From contig NZ_JAOEGN010000007.1 in assembly GCF_025446935.1 (NCBI RefSeq), forward strand, positions 1 to 64,000: a stretch of DNA of 64,000 bases, in the 5' to 3' direction. Position 1 is the stretch's first letter, and every line of letters starts with the position of its first letter. The stretch is from Paracholeplasma vituli (GTDB lineage: Bacteria; Bacillota_I; Bacilli_A; Acholeplasmatales; UBA5453). Positions 53,141 through 61,250 of the stretch are shown in pieces. The position numbers and the translations under genes are program-made. A model generated the notes under the pieces. That model was not told where the DNA came from, searched no databases, and worked only from the letters and a program-made list of their open reading frames with translations.

Positions 53141-53242
53141 GAGTAAATAAGGGTAACTGTGGGTACTGGTGCGTAAATAGTGGAAAAACAGGTTGTTTTT
53201 TTTACTGGTAGTTAGAGGACGTTTTTGGGTAAATAACGGGAA
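53141..53242. repeat. Three GNGTAAATA repeats inside the island edge
   Basis: GAGTAAATAAGGGTAA (53141), GCGTAAATAGTGGAAA (53171) and GGGTAAATAACGGGAA (53227) share the core G-N-GTAAATA followed by a G-rich stretch, spaced 30 and 56 bases. The first and third are also both preceded by CGTTTTT. The stretch 53071-53288 has no gene. The repeats could be recombinase arm sites or iterons. Confidence 0.55.
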
Positions 53243-53288
53243 AATCAGGAAAATAGTTGCCTATTCATTCAAGAAAATGTTTATAAAC

Positions 53289-53555
53289 TTAATTTTCAAT
53301 TTCAAAAAGAATATCAAATTTAAGTTTACTAAATAGCATTACTGAGTCTTCACTTTCACTAGGAGAATTTAGTTTCTGCAATGAATTATCAAAACATGTC
53401 TTCAAATCGCAAATCTCAATTTTGATTGTAAGTGGAATGATTAGAATTTCATTTTTTATATTTGATACTTTGCAATTAAGTGTTTCAGCAATACTTCTCT
53501 TAAATAACTCGTTCAAATCATTTCTTATTCTCTTAACATTCTTTGAAGAATACAA
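53289..53555 (-). CDS. Possible small island protein
   Basis: An 88-residue frame starting with TTG five bases after the lipoprotein stop. The sequence (LNELFKRSIAETLNCKVSNIK...) looks protein-like but has no recognised domain and no clear ribosome site. It could be translated by coupling or be non-coding. Confidence 0.35.
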   Translation of the reverse strand: MYSSKNVKRIRNDLNELFKRSIAETLNCKVSNIKNEILIIPLTIKIEICDLKTCFDNSLQKLNSPSESEDSVMLFSKLKFDILFEIEN

Positions 53556-53559
53556 TATT

Positions 53560-54390
53560 TTACTTGACTGTGATTTCGCAACTTACACCGTCAAAATCAA
53601 CTATTACTTTACCTGACTTTATTCCTCTTATAACCGCAGAAGGGGCCCCCCCGTAATTCGTTGATTCAAAAATAGCAATCGTGGAGTCTGAAATGTTCCA
53701 TACTGGCGGAATTATGCTAATTAAGTCTCTATCTGGCATTACACTCTTGATTGTAGACAATCTTGATAAAGTATCTATCGCTTTAATTACCTCGAAGTAT
53801 CCTTCAGATGTTAACTCTAAGTAGAGCCATCCGTTATCCCTCTCCACAACCGACTTTAGGTCAACATGCGGAAAATCTGCAACTGTATAGGTTTTACTTA
53901 TCATAGGTTTTATTAGAAAACCCTCACGGTTAAAAGGTTGGACATAGTAATCAATATTCCCTTTTGCTTCTAATATCAATGTTTCACCAACTGCGATAGT
54001 ATCTTTCACTTTATCTATGTGTCGGTTATCAACAGTATCAAAAGGTAAATCACGGCTCTTTCTTGCATGACTTATCCTTGAGTCTTTATTCAAAAGATCA
54101 ATAAAGTCTTGCTGTTTTTCTGATCCGTTATCTTCTAAAACAAAGAGAAGTTCAAGTGGTGTTGAAGCATCTATTTGCTTTTGTACAACATAGACTTTTT
54201 CAAAACTAAGTGAACCGAATGCAGCTTCAACATTATTTATTATTTCGGTTACATGACCAGCTTTAACGTAAGCATAAATCGCATTTTCATTTGTCCATTC
54301 AAAAGTTTCGCGCTCTTCAAGTTGATTGCAAGCCGCTAACGAAAATAGTAGTAACACCCCTATCATTAACCCCATAGTTTTTTTGACCAT
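53560..54390 (-). CDS. Island lipoprotein of unknown function
   Basis: A 276-residue protein with signal peptide and lipobox SLAAC (cysteine about 21). AAGGAGG lies ten bases upstream. Three regions of beta character follow, with WLYLELTSEGYFEVIKAIDTL in the middle and FESTNYGGAPSAVIRGIKSGK near the end. No family is recognised. It is in the tmRNA-flanked island with three other minus-strand genes. Confidence 0.75.
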   Translation of the reverse strand: MVKKTMGLMIGVLLLFSLAACNQLEERETFEWTNENAIYAYVKAGHVTEIINNVEAAFGSLSFEKVYVVQKQIDASTPLELLFVLEDNGSEKQQDFIDLLNKDSRISHARKSRDLPFDTVDNRHIDKVKDTIAVGETLILEAKGNIDYYVQPFNREGFLIKPMISKTYTVADFPHVDLKSVVERDNGWLYLELTSEGYFEVIKAIDTLSRLSTIKSVMPDRDLISIIPPVWNISDSTIAIFESTNYGGAPSAVIRGIKSGKVIVDFDGVSCEITVK

Positions 54391-54502
54391 TCTTAAAATT
54401 CCTCCTTATTATCTAATCTTTTTTATGCTTTTTTCTCCTAGATTGCTCTTTCGTTTTCATTTTCAATTCCAAAACTAATTGTTCCCTTCTAAATTCTCAT
54501 AA

Positions 54503-54881
54503 CTAACTTTTTGTATCAAAGCTTGTTATATTTTTAATGTCGCTTTTTGCAACCACAACAATAAAAGAAGCAAAACCCTCCGCATCAAACATCTCATCGC
54601 CGTAATGCTGCCCTACAAGATATATTTTCAGGTTGTCGCCTACTATTTGCATATCATCCAACACATATGAAACGCTAACGCCTGGTGTAATAGCAAAATG
54701 AAGAATAAATATCTTATTCTTAAAAAAACTCAACACCAAAATCCATCCATCTGTTAGGTTCTACTGATAGCCATTCATTTCCCGCAAGTAGTGTCGTTAA
54801 CGCTTCTGCCGATTTTATTATAATCGACAAATTTTTGCCAACTTCAAAAGACATTGATACTTCCTCAAATGAAATGCTCAC
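54503..54881 (-). pseudogene. Island gene split by a homopolymer frameshift
   Basis: On the minus strand a GTG at 54881 with AAAGGAGG upstream opens a frame MSISFEEVSMSFEVGK...RWMDFGVEFF that stops inside seven T (54722-54728 on the plus strand is A7). Removing one T joins it to a second frame KNKIFILHFAITPG...IVVVAKSDIKNI ending at 54503. The joined product has about 125 residues. No family is recognised with confidence. The second frame alone has only a TTG start without ribosome site, supporting a single broken gene or a sequencing error. Confidence 0.7.
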
Positions 54882-54986
54882 TCTAACCTCCTTTGACACT
54901 CCGTCAAAAAAAGTGTAAATGCAGATATCACCAAGATAAAAACTTGTTTATAAACCTTTTCATGAGTAATTTTATTTTTTGTTAAG

Positions 54987-55409
54987 CTAATTTTTCGTAT
55001 ATCGTGTGCGATTTTGTATCGATAAAGTTGCTAGAATTACTATGTATAGTGCTATTACAAAAAATAACAACACTAGCAAAATTGATGAGTTTGCTACATA
55101 GTTTGTATTCTTAAATAATAAAATCGTAAGTACTATTTCTAAAATGATTGCTAAAACAAGTGTTACTATTAAAATAAACCCCCACCACTTCTTTTTGGGA
55201 GCCAAATAATTAAGAACCGCAACAGTAACAAAAACTGCACCAAGAACCATCGCAATCGCTGTCCATGCCTGGAATGCTTCGAGTTCTGGTATAAAAACAG
55301 TCATTATCGGCGGTACAAAGGTTGTATAAAAAACTATTCCTGCAACTAATCTGAACACACCCGCTATAATTGCCATTGTCGCAAGTTTCAAGTCAAATTT
55401 TTTGATCAT
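54987..55409 (-). CDS. Island four-helix membrane protein
   Basis: A protein of 140 residues from ATG 55409, with four hydrophobic helices at about 10-30, 42-64, 72-95 and 105-128 and basic loops (APKKKWW). It resembles small Firmicute membrane proteins of unknown role. TTGGCA/TATAAT upstream on the minus strand makes it the first gene of the island transcript. Confidence 0.7.
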   Translation of the reverse strand: MIKKFDLKLATMAIIAGVFRLVAGIVFYTTFVPPIMTVFIPELEAFQAWTAIAMVLGAVFVTVAVLNYLAPKKKWWGFILIVTLVLAIILEIVLTILLFKNTNYVANSSILLVLLFFVIALYIVILATLSIQNRTRYTKN

Positions 55410-55415
55410 TTTCAC
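55409..55415 (-). promoter_or_regulatory. Alternative starts of the island membrane protein
   Basis: GTG at 55415 lies four bases after GAGG and ATG at 55409 ten bases after it. Both are in frame and would give 142 or 140 residues. Confidence 0.4.
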
Positions 55416-55478
55416 AAACCCTCTTTATTCTTCGATTTATTTTTATGATTTTTTATCCTATGTTGTTATTACATTTTA

Positions 55479-55508
55479 ATTATATAGGTAAACCGTTGTT
55501 TTTGCCAA
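55479..55508 (-). promoter_or_regulatory. Promoter of the island genes
   Basis: On the minus strand TTGGCA (55503-55508) and TATAAT (55479-55484) are 18 bases apart, about 65 bases before the membrane protein. Confidence 0.5.
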
Positions 55509-55613
55509 TGTTATCATAAAAAAACAAGCGAATCGATTGACTTTTATATACTTTTTGCGTTTACAAATATTTTTTTGAAGATTAATGTATAAAGTCATTT
55601 TCCACAATATAAC

Positions 55614-55688
55614 GAAAAAGCACCATATAGGTGCAATTTCTTCGCTTTATAAGGCTGTTTTATGCCTTAATCAAAGATTATTTTGGTG
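55614..55688. repeat. tmRNA-proximal 75-bp direct repeat (candidate att site)
   Basis: The partner of 52996-53070. Its right end covers the last five bases of tmRNA (CACCA) and the remainder is the tmRNA trailer and terminator. The 60 bases at 55629-55688 are identical to the distal copy. Confidence 0.85.
55615..55635 (-). terminator. tmRNA terminator
   Basis: On the minus strand GCACC, loop TATAT, GGTGC and TTTTTC, about 50 bases after the mature 3' end. The distal repeat at 52997-53016 carries the same hairpin with a changed loop. Confidence 0.75.
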
Positions 55689-56031
55689 GAGATGAGGGGA
55701 GTTGAACCCCTGTGCATGATTTTTCCTGTGATACTTTCTACATGTTTAGTCAATCAGTTGTTTTCATCAAGTAATCATAGATTGACATATTATGACTTGA
55801 CTAACCTTGTTAGTTCGTTTAGTTGCTTAAGGTGGCAACAACTAAATATATCTTACTGTTTTGTGCCTTAGACTAAGTCGTAAGAAAACCTAGCGTTGGC
55901 TCGCACTTTTTCTTAAGCAGCGAATTGTAAATTTTGGTTTCCGGTTATTAATAACCTCGGTGTTTTTACTTGCACAACCAAGACATGCTTATATCACATT
56001 TAAAACCCTGACGAATCCAAGAACATCCCCA
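55684..56031 (-). ncRNA. ssrA: Transfer-messenger RNA
   Basis: About 348 nt. The 5' end GGGGATG pairs with CATCTCC before the encoded ACCA, with the G3-U wobble that alanyl-tRNA synthetase reads. TTGGATTCGTCAGGG and the T-arm GGGGTTCAACTCCCC are typical. The mRNA part reads ATAACC then GGA AAC CAA AAT TTA CAA TTC GCT GCT TAA, so the deduced tag is A-GNQNLQFAA, slightly short but ending in the usual AA. It rescues stalled ribosomes with SmpB. The 3' end is the insertion site of the adjoining island, and its sequence is preserved. Confidence 0.93.
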
Positions 56032-56041
56032 TGCGCATACA

Positions 56042-56070
56042 TTATATATGAAATGCTTAAGTAAATCAAG
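56042..56070 (-). promoter_or_regulatory. tmRNA promoter
   Basis: On the minus strand TTGATT (56065-56070) and TATAAT (56042-56047) are 17 bases apart and ten bases before the tmRNA 5' end. The -35 overlaps the end of the AlkD-like gene. Confidence 0.75.
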
Positions 56071-56773
56071 ATTGATGTATTTTCGCAACCCTTGAATACT
56101 TAGCATTATCCTTGTAACGAATAAGGTAATCGGTAGCGCTTTGGATGTTGCAGCTATTCTTGGCTTTAAGCGGTAAAATATAGCCAATTTTAGCTGCGAC
56201 TTCATACGCTTTTTCTACTAATTTAGGTACGTGTAAGCCTGCCATAACGACGGCGTTATTCATCGCGTTTTGAATGGTCAAGGGCTTATTGATGATGGTA
56301 TTACTGATACGGTCTAACCAAGTCAAACTGAGTTTTATATCGATTTCATCCAAAGGGGCTTGTCTAAAGTAAGTCGACAGTAATGAAAAGAATCCATATT
56401 CTAAATTGGGGGATAGGCTATCCGATAAGGTACTGAGTAGTTCTTGATAGTTTGGTACATCAAAAAAGAAGTGTGAAATACCTTGGTCAATGATGACACT
56501 TTGATGCGCATCCTCAATCCAAGTAAGAACTAGATTTGGGTCTACCGTTTTAGGGTCTACAAGTAGGGTAGAAAGCAGTTTGGTCTCAAAATAGTTTAGT
56601 TCAAACCACGCTTTCGCATCCAGATTACTCATCGGTAATTTCTGTCCAAATGCGCGAATATCGCCCATTTTTATCCCTAAGTATTCAAAGGGTTTTGGAT
56701 CTTTTAACAAACGTTTTAAAGTGCCTTCATCCTTTTTAGATGAGAATTCTTGAAACAATTTTTCGATAGACAT
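56066..56773 (-). CDS. AlkD-like DNA alkylation repair protein
   Basis: A HEAT-repeat DNA glycosylase-like protein of 235 residues. KMGDIRAFGQKLP, LVDPKTVDPNLVLTWIEDAHQS and the late INKPLTIQNAMNNAVVMAG fit the AlkD/DUF family of alkylation repair, although the catalytic aspartate and tryptophans of AlkD cannot be placed with confidence. I start at MSIEKLF (56773), AGGTGG upstream. It precedes tmRNA on the same strand. Confidence 0.75.
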   Translation of the reverse strand: MSIEKLFQEFSSKKDEGTLKRLLKDPKPFEYLGIKMGDIRAFGQKLPMSNLDAKAWFELNYFETKLLSTLLVDPKTVDPNLVLTWIEDAHQSVIIDQGISHFFFDVPNYQELLSTLSDSLSPNLEYGFFSLLSTYFRQAPLDEIDIKLSLTWLDRISNTIINKPLTIQNAMNNAVVMAGLHVPKLVEKAYEVAAKIGYILPLKAKNSCNIQSATDYLIRYKDNAKYSRVAKIHQS

Positions 56774-56874
56774 TAGACACACCACCTATAGAATAATCAT
56801 ATCATAACTTGGTTTTGATTATGGATATTGAACATCCCTTTTGAACCTGTTTTGAAATATTTTTAGTTAATGAG

Positions 56875-56957
56875 TTGACAAACGATTCGATTACTATATA
56901 ATAGTATTGAATTTGGTTTATTATTGCTTAACCCAAAGTTTAAATATACTAAACTTT
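56875..56957 (+). promoter_or_regulatory. pot operon promoter and leader hairpin
   Basis: TTGACA (56875-56880), 16-base spacer and TATAAT (56897-56902). The 125-base leader before potA contains the perfect hairpin AAAGTTTA-N7-TAAACTTT (56935-56957), not followed by a T-run. I recognise no known riboswitch. Confidence 0.55.
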
Positions 56958-57033
56958 CGCGACAGATAGATAAAAATCTTCACAGGTTGGAATTTCTCTG
57001 TTAAAACTCATAATGGCATATTGGGGGTATTTT

Positions 57034-58092
57034 ATGAATAAACTGATTGAATTAAAGGGGATCACCAAGGCATTTGGAGGTCAAGTGGTATTAAAAGGGA
57101 TTGATTTAGACATTTATGAAAATGAGTTCGTCACCCTGTTAGGCCCTTCGGGTTGTGGAAAAACGACCACACTTCGCATCATTGGCGGGTTTGAAAAACC
57201 GTCCTCTGGCGAAGTGTTATTTAATGGTGTATCCGTGGCGGATCTTCCGCCACACAAACGTCCAACCAATACCGTATTTCAGCGATACGCTTTATTTCCA
57301 CATCTAGACGTTTTTGAAAACGTCGCATTTGGATTACGATTAAAAAAAGAATATCAAAAGATGCCTAAAGGTGAACGTGAGGCATTGATTCAAGAAAAAG
57401 TCACGAAGTACTTACAAATGGTCGGTTTAGTCGGCTATGAAAATAGAAGTGTCAATAAAATGTCTGGGGGACAACAACAACGCGTCGCGATTGCGAGAGC
57501 GCTCATCAATGAACCACAAGTGTTGTTATTAGATGAACCGCTAGCGGCTTTAGACCTTAAGCTCCGTCAGGAGATGCAATACGAATTGAAACAAATTCAA
57601 CTTAATGCGGGCATTACATTCATCTTCGTCACCCACGACCAAGAAGAAGCTCTTACGATGAGCGATAAGATTGTCGTCATGAATGAAGGGGAAATCCTTC
57701 AAGTGGGTACCCCTGAGGATATTTATAATGAACCAAGCAGCCGCTTTGTTGCGGGATTCATTGGGGAATCGAATATCATTGAAGGGATTATGAAAGATGA
57801 CTATCTTGTATCCTTTGACGGTAAAGACTACGAATGTGTTGACTATGGCTTTAAGAAAAACGAAATTGTCGATGTCGTTTTAAGACCCGAAGACTTAGAC
57901 ATTGTTGAACCTGGTCAAGGGTTCATCGATGGGGTTGTCGACTCGATTATATTTAAAGGGGTACACTACGAGATTGACGTAAAAGCGTCTGACCGCATCT
58001 TTACGATTCATACCATTAAATACCACGCGGAAGGTTCTAATGTGTCGATTGTATTTGATAAAGAAGATGTCCATGTCATGGAAAAGTGGTAA
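57034..58092 (+). CDS. potA: Spermidine/putrescine ABC transporter ATPase
   Basis: Drives polyamine uptake. The 352-residue protein has Walker A GPSGCGKT, the Q-loop in [22 protein letters not shown], signature [15 protein letters not shown], Walker [19 protein letters not shown] and a C-terminal TOBE domain with [13 protein letters not shown]. Start at 57034 with GGGGGT upstream; the in-frame ATG at 57013 lacks a site. First gene of potABCD. Confidence 0.95.
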   Translation: MNKLIELKGITKAFGGQVVLKGIDLDIYENEFVTLLGPSGCGKTTTLRIIGGFEKPSSGEVLFNGVSVADLPPHKRPTNTVFQRYALFPHLDVFENVAFGLRLKKEYQKMPKGEREALIQEKVTKYLQMVGLVGYENRSVNKMSGGQQQRVAIARALINEPQVLLLDEPLAALDLKLRQEMQYELKQIQLNAGITFIFVTHDQEEALTMSDKIVVMNEGEILQVGTPEDIYNEPSSRFVAGFIGESNIIEGIMKDDYLVSFDGKDYECVDYGFKKNEIVDVVLRPEDLDIVEPGQGFIDGVVDSIIFKGVHYEIDVKASDRIFTIHTIKYHAEGSNVSIVFDKEDVHVMEKW

Positions 58093-58094
58093 TC

Positions 58095-58913
58095 ATGCAA
58101 AAAAAGGTATTTAAAAACAAACTCAGTTTTAGGGACTTGAACCTCATGGGTAGCCCTTATTATGTTGTCTTGTTATTCTTAATCATCATTCCGCTGATTT
58201 TAATTCTGTTTTACGCGTTTACTGAACGCGTAAACGACTTATTTATCGCATTTTCATTTAAATATTTTAGCCAGTTTTTGAGTGAACCCTCCTTTATAAA
58301 GACCATGGTGGATTCCATTCGATTGGCTGTGTACACGACTTTGGTTACACTATCGATTGGCTACCCAACGGCCTACTTCATCACAAAGTTTAAAAAACGT
58401 ACACAAGCGCTTTGGATCTTAATACTGACCGCTCCGATGTGGGTGAATATGTTATTGAGAACGCTCGCTTGGAAACAAATTTTTGAAATGTTGAATCCAG
58501 ATTTATTAGGCACCGATTTCGCCATCATCACAGGGATGGTCTATGTGTTCTTACCATTTATGGTGTTACCGATTTATACCGTGTTATCCAAAATCGATCC
58601 AAAACTTTACGAGGCCGCAGACGATTTAGGAGCGAATAAGTTTCAAACGTTCTTAAAAGTGACGTTACCACTATCCATTTCTGGGGTATTATCCGGGATT
58701 ACGATGGTTTTACTTCCAGCAGCAACCACGTTAGTGATACCAAAATATTTAGGTAAAAATCGTTACTTGATTGGAAATTTAATTGAAGACCGCTTCCTAA
58801 CTGCAGGAAACTGGGGGTATGGGTCTGCTATCGCAATAATATTATCCATCGTCATCATGGCGATGGTCATACTCACTAAAAAACTCGATCGTAATAAGGG
58901 GGCACAAGAATGA
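58095..58913 (+). CDS. potB: Spermidine/putrescine ABC permease
   Basis: A 272-residue permease with six helices. The coupling loop is EAADDLGANKFQTFLKVTLPLS, given here by its ends EAADDLGAN and VTLPLS. It begins two bases after potA and forms a heterodimer channel with PotC. The start at 58095 is chosen because 58086 is inside potA. Confidence 0.92.
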   Translation: MQKKVFKNKLSFRDLNLMGSPYYVVLLFLIIIPLILILFYAFTERVNDLFIAFSFKYFSQFLSEPSFIKTMVDSIRLAVYTTLVTLSIGYPTAYFITKFKKRTQALWILILTAPMWVNMLLRTLAWKQIFEMLNPDLLGTDFAIITGMVYVFLPFMVLPIYTVLSKIDPKLYEAADDLGANKFQTFLKVTLPLSISGVLSGITMVLLPAATTLVIPKYLGKNRYLIGNLIEDRFLTAGNWGYGSAIAIILSIVIMAMVILTKKLDRNKGAQE

Positions 58914-59695
58914 ACATCCTCAAAAAGATTGGGTCTAAAGCCTTCATCGTTACGATTCTAGCCTTTTGTTACGCACCGATTTTATCGTTAGTGATTTTCT
59001 CTTTTAATGAGAATAAGAGTTTAACCAATTGGGGTGGGTTTTCCTTCAAATGGTATGAAAAACTGTTTGACTCGACAGACATCATGACAGCGGTCATCAT
59101 GACACTGCTGATTGCTATACTCGCTACCCTGATATCTGTATTTATTGGAACACTGGCTGCGATATCTTTATCGAAATCCAAAAAGGTATTTAAAGATATC
59201 ATTATGGGTGTGAACAATATACCGATTGTCAACCCAGAAATTGTTACAGCGGTAGGGTTGTTGTTGCTATTTGTATCTTTCCAAATCGACCGTGGCTACA
59301 CAACGATGTTACTTGCACACGTGGCGTTTTGTACACCCTATGTAATCATTACAGTTTATCCAAAAGTAAAAAGTTTAGACCCGAACCTCGCTGAAGCAGC
59401 GAACGACTTAGGGGCGACACCGGTTCAAGCGCTTTGGTTGGTGGTATTCCCACAAATCAAAGTTGCGATCTTCGCAGCGGCAGCGATCGCGTTTACGATG
59501 AGTTTTGACGACTTTGTCATCTCGTATTTCACCGCTGGGTCCGCAACCAATATTAGTATTTATTTATACACATTAAGACGTGGGGTAGAACCGACCATCA
59601 ATGCGCTATCGACAATCATCATCTTAATCATTGGTGTGATTGTCACATACCGCTATTTAAAATCAAATAATGAACAAGTAAAGGAGATTGAATAA
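58910..59695 (+). CDS. potC: Spermidine/putrescine ABC permease
   Basis: A 261-residue, six-helix permease with FSFNENKSLTNWGGFSFKW near the start and the coupling loop EAANDLGATPVQALW. Overlaps potB by four bases. DDFVISYF near the end is typical of PotC. Confidence 0.93.
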   Translation: MNILKKIGSKAFIVTILAFCYAPILSLVIFSFNENKSLTNWGGFSFKWYEKLFDSTDIMTAVIMTLLIAILATLISVFIGTLAAISLSKSKKVFKDIIMGVNNIPIVNPEIVTAVGLLLLFVSFQIDRGYTTMLLAHVAFCTPYVIITVYPKVKSLDPNLAEAANDLGATPVQALWLVVFPQIKVAIFAAAAIAFTMSFDDFVISYFTAGSATNISIYLYTLRRGVEPTINALSTIIILIIGVIVTYRYLKSNNEQVKEIE

Positions 59696-60772
59696 ATGAA
59701 AAAAACGCTCGTTTTAGCTTTAATGGGCTTAGTGACTCTAGCCCTCACAGGGTGTGGGGTCGTAAGAAGCATAACTTGTATCAACAAAGAAAAATTAGCC
59801 CTATTCAACTGGGGAGAATATATTGACCCTGAAATCATCAAAGGTTTTGAAGAAGAATACGATGTGTGTGTCAATATGTCGACATTCGCTTCGAATGAAT
59901 CTGCGATCACCAAAATGAAGACAGAATCGTTTGATTTAGTCGTTCCAAGTGATTACGCGATTGAACAAATGGTTTCGGAAGACTTAATCCAAACGATTGA
60001 TTGGAATCAAATCGAAGGCTTCGATCAAACCACGGACTTAGCACCAGGTTTGGTATCTATTTTAGATGAACTCGATTTCGAATTGCTCAATTATGGCGTA
60101 CCATACTTCTGGGGAAATGTCGGGATTTTATACAACAAAGATGTTGTGTCAAAATCTCAATTAGAAACCTTAGAATGGGAAGTATTCAAATCCAATGACT
60201 ATGAGATTGCATTCTACGATTCTGCTCGTGATGGCTTTATGGTCGCGTTAAAGAATTTAGGTTATTCCATGAACACATCCAATCAAACAGAACTCAATGA
60301 AGCTGAAAACTGGTTGATGGATTTAGCGAGAAAAAACAATGTAGTATTCTTAACCGATGAAATCTTAGATGATATGGTTTCGCTTACCTACGATTTAGCC
60401 CTTACCTATTCAGGGGACGCAATCTATTTGATGAGTGAACAAGAAAAACTCGATTTCTTCGTCCCAAGTAGCGGTACGAACGTATGGGTCGATGCCTTAG
60501 TCATTCCTAAGAATGCGAAAAATGTTGATCTTGCTTATGCCTTTATTAACTACGTATTATCGTATGAATCCGCAACCCTCAACACCGAATACGTAATGTA
60601 TTCAACCCCACGTAAAGATGTTTATGAAGCGATGATTTCTGAAGACTCTGATTTCTACGCTTATAAGAATGCCTATGAAGTTCAAATTCACGCGAATGAC
60701 GAAGTGTTTCGTTACGTACCTGTAACTAAAGCCTTTGTTTCAGATGCATGGGCGAGAATTCGCGCAATCTAA
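59696..60772 (+). CDS. potD: Polyamine-binding lipoprotein
   Basis: The substrate-binding component, 358 residues, with lipobox LTGC (about 20). FNWGEYIDPEIIKGFEEEY, FDLVVPSDYAIEQM and VPYFWGNVGILYNK are PotD hallmarks, where the acidic and aromatic residues hold the polyamine. AAGGAG precedes the start, directly after potC. It carries a further cysteine pair near the N-terminus (C20 and C28). Confidence 0.94.
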   Translation: MKKTLVLALMGLVTLALTGCGVVRSITCINKEKLALFNWGEYIDPEIIKGFEEEYDVCVNMSTFASNESAITKMKTESFDLVVPSDYAIEQMVSEDLIQTIDWNQIEGFDQTTDLAPGLVSILDELDFELLNYGVPYFWGNVGILYNKDVVSKSQLETLEWEVFKSNDYEIAFYDSARDGFMVALKNLGYSMNTSNQTELNEAENWLMDLARKNNVVFLTDEILDDMVSLTYDLALTYSGDAIYLMSEQEKLDFFVPSSGTNVWVDALVIPKNAKNVDLAYAFINYVLSYESATLNTEYVMYSTPRKDVYEAMISEDSDFYAYKNAYEVQIHANDEVFRYVPVTKAFVSDAWARIRAI

Positions 60773-60782
60773 ACTAAACCTT

Positions 60783-60817
60783 AAAAGGGACAGTCACTAA
60801 AGTGACGTCCTTTTTTT
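60783..60817 (+). terminator. Terminator of the pot operon
   Basis: GGAC and TCACT pair with AGTGA and GTCC in a two-part stem followed by seven T. Confidence 0.85.
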
Positions 60818-60877
60818 GAGTTTGAATTTATTAATTCACATACTTATGGTAAAATGGAAAAGAATTGAGGTTTACTT

Positions 60878-61246
60878 ATGCAAACAAGACACGAAATTAG
60901 AATCGAAACCATGACATTTTTATATCAACAAGACCTAAGAGGCGATATCGTTGTTGAAGAGTTTAAAGAATCCTACGATACCTACCAAGCGGTCTTAGCC
61001 CATTTAGCTGAAATTGACCAAATGATTTCATCGACGTTGGTGAACTATACCTTAGAAAGACTCTCGTTTGTAGACCGCGCCATCATCCGTTTGGCTGTTT
61101 ATGAAATGATGTATACCGATACACCAAAATCGATCGTCATCAACGAAGCGATCAAACTCACCAAAGCCTACTCCAATTTGGATGATGAAAAACAATCCGC
61201 ATTTACCAACCGATTATTAGACAATATTGCTAAACGATTAGGGTGA
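60878..61246 (+). CDS. nusB: Transcription antitermination factor NusB
   Basis: An all-helical RNA-binding protein of 122 residues that works with NusE in rRNA antitermination. TRHEIRIETMTFLYQQDL, DRAIIRLAVYEMMY and PKSIVINEAIKLTKAYS are typical, with NRLLDNIAK at the end. GAGG precedes the start. It opens the nusB-xseA-xseB-dxs operon, the usual Firmicute order. Confidence 0.93.
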   Translation: MQTRHEIRIETMTFLYQQDLRGDIVVEEFKESYDTYQAVLAHLAEIDQMISSTLVNYTLERLSFVDRAIIRLAVYEMMYTDTPKSIVINEAIKLTKAYSNLDDEKQSAFTNRLLDNIAKRLG

Positions 61247-61250
61247 TTCT

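Larger units (their letters stand above)
53071..55613. mobile_element. Small genomic island inserted at the tmRNA 3' end
   Basis: About 2.55 kb lies between two 75-bp direct repeats, one of which abuts the tmRNA 3' end. tmRNA genes are known integration targets. The cargo is four minus-strand genes: a possible small protein, a lipoprotein, a frameshifted gene and a membrane protein. No integrase, relaxase or transposase is present, so this is a remnant, a satellite moved in trans, or an excised-and-retained cargo. A plain tandem duplication of the tmRNA downstream region followed by insertion is an alternative. Confidence 0.65.

Noticed and set aside
53071-53288. CRISPR-like array
   Set aside because: Only three short degenerate repeats with unequal spacing (30 and 56 bases) and no cas gene.
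53422-53616. Plus-strand 64-residue frame in the island
   Set aside because: It lies antisense to the lipoprotein and small-protein frames, with no ribosome site and a low-complexity hydrophobic product.
56935-56957. Leader hairpin as a potA terminator or riboswitch
   Set aside because: No T-run follows, and no known polyamine riboswitch core is recognisable, so only the hairpin is recorded.
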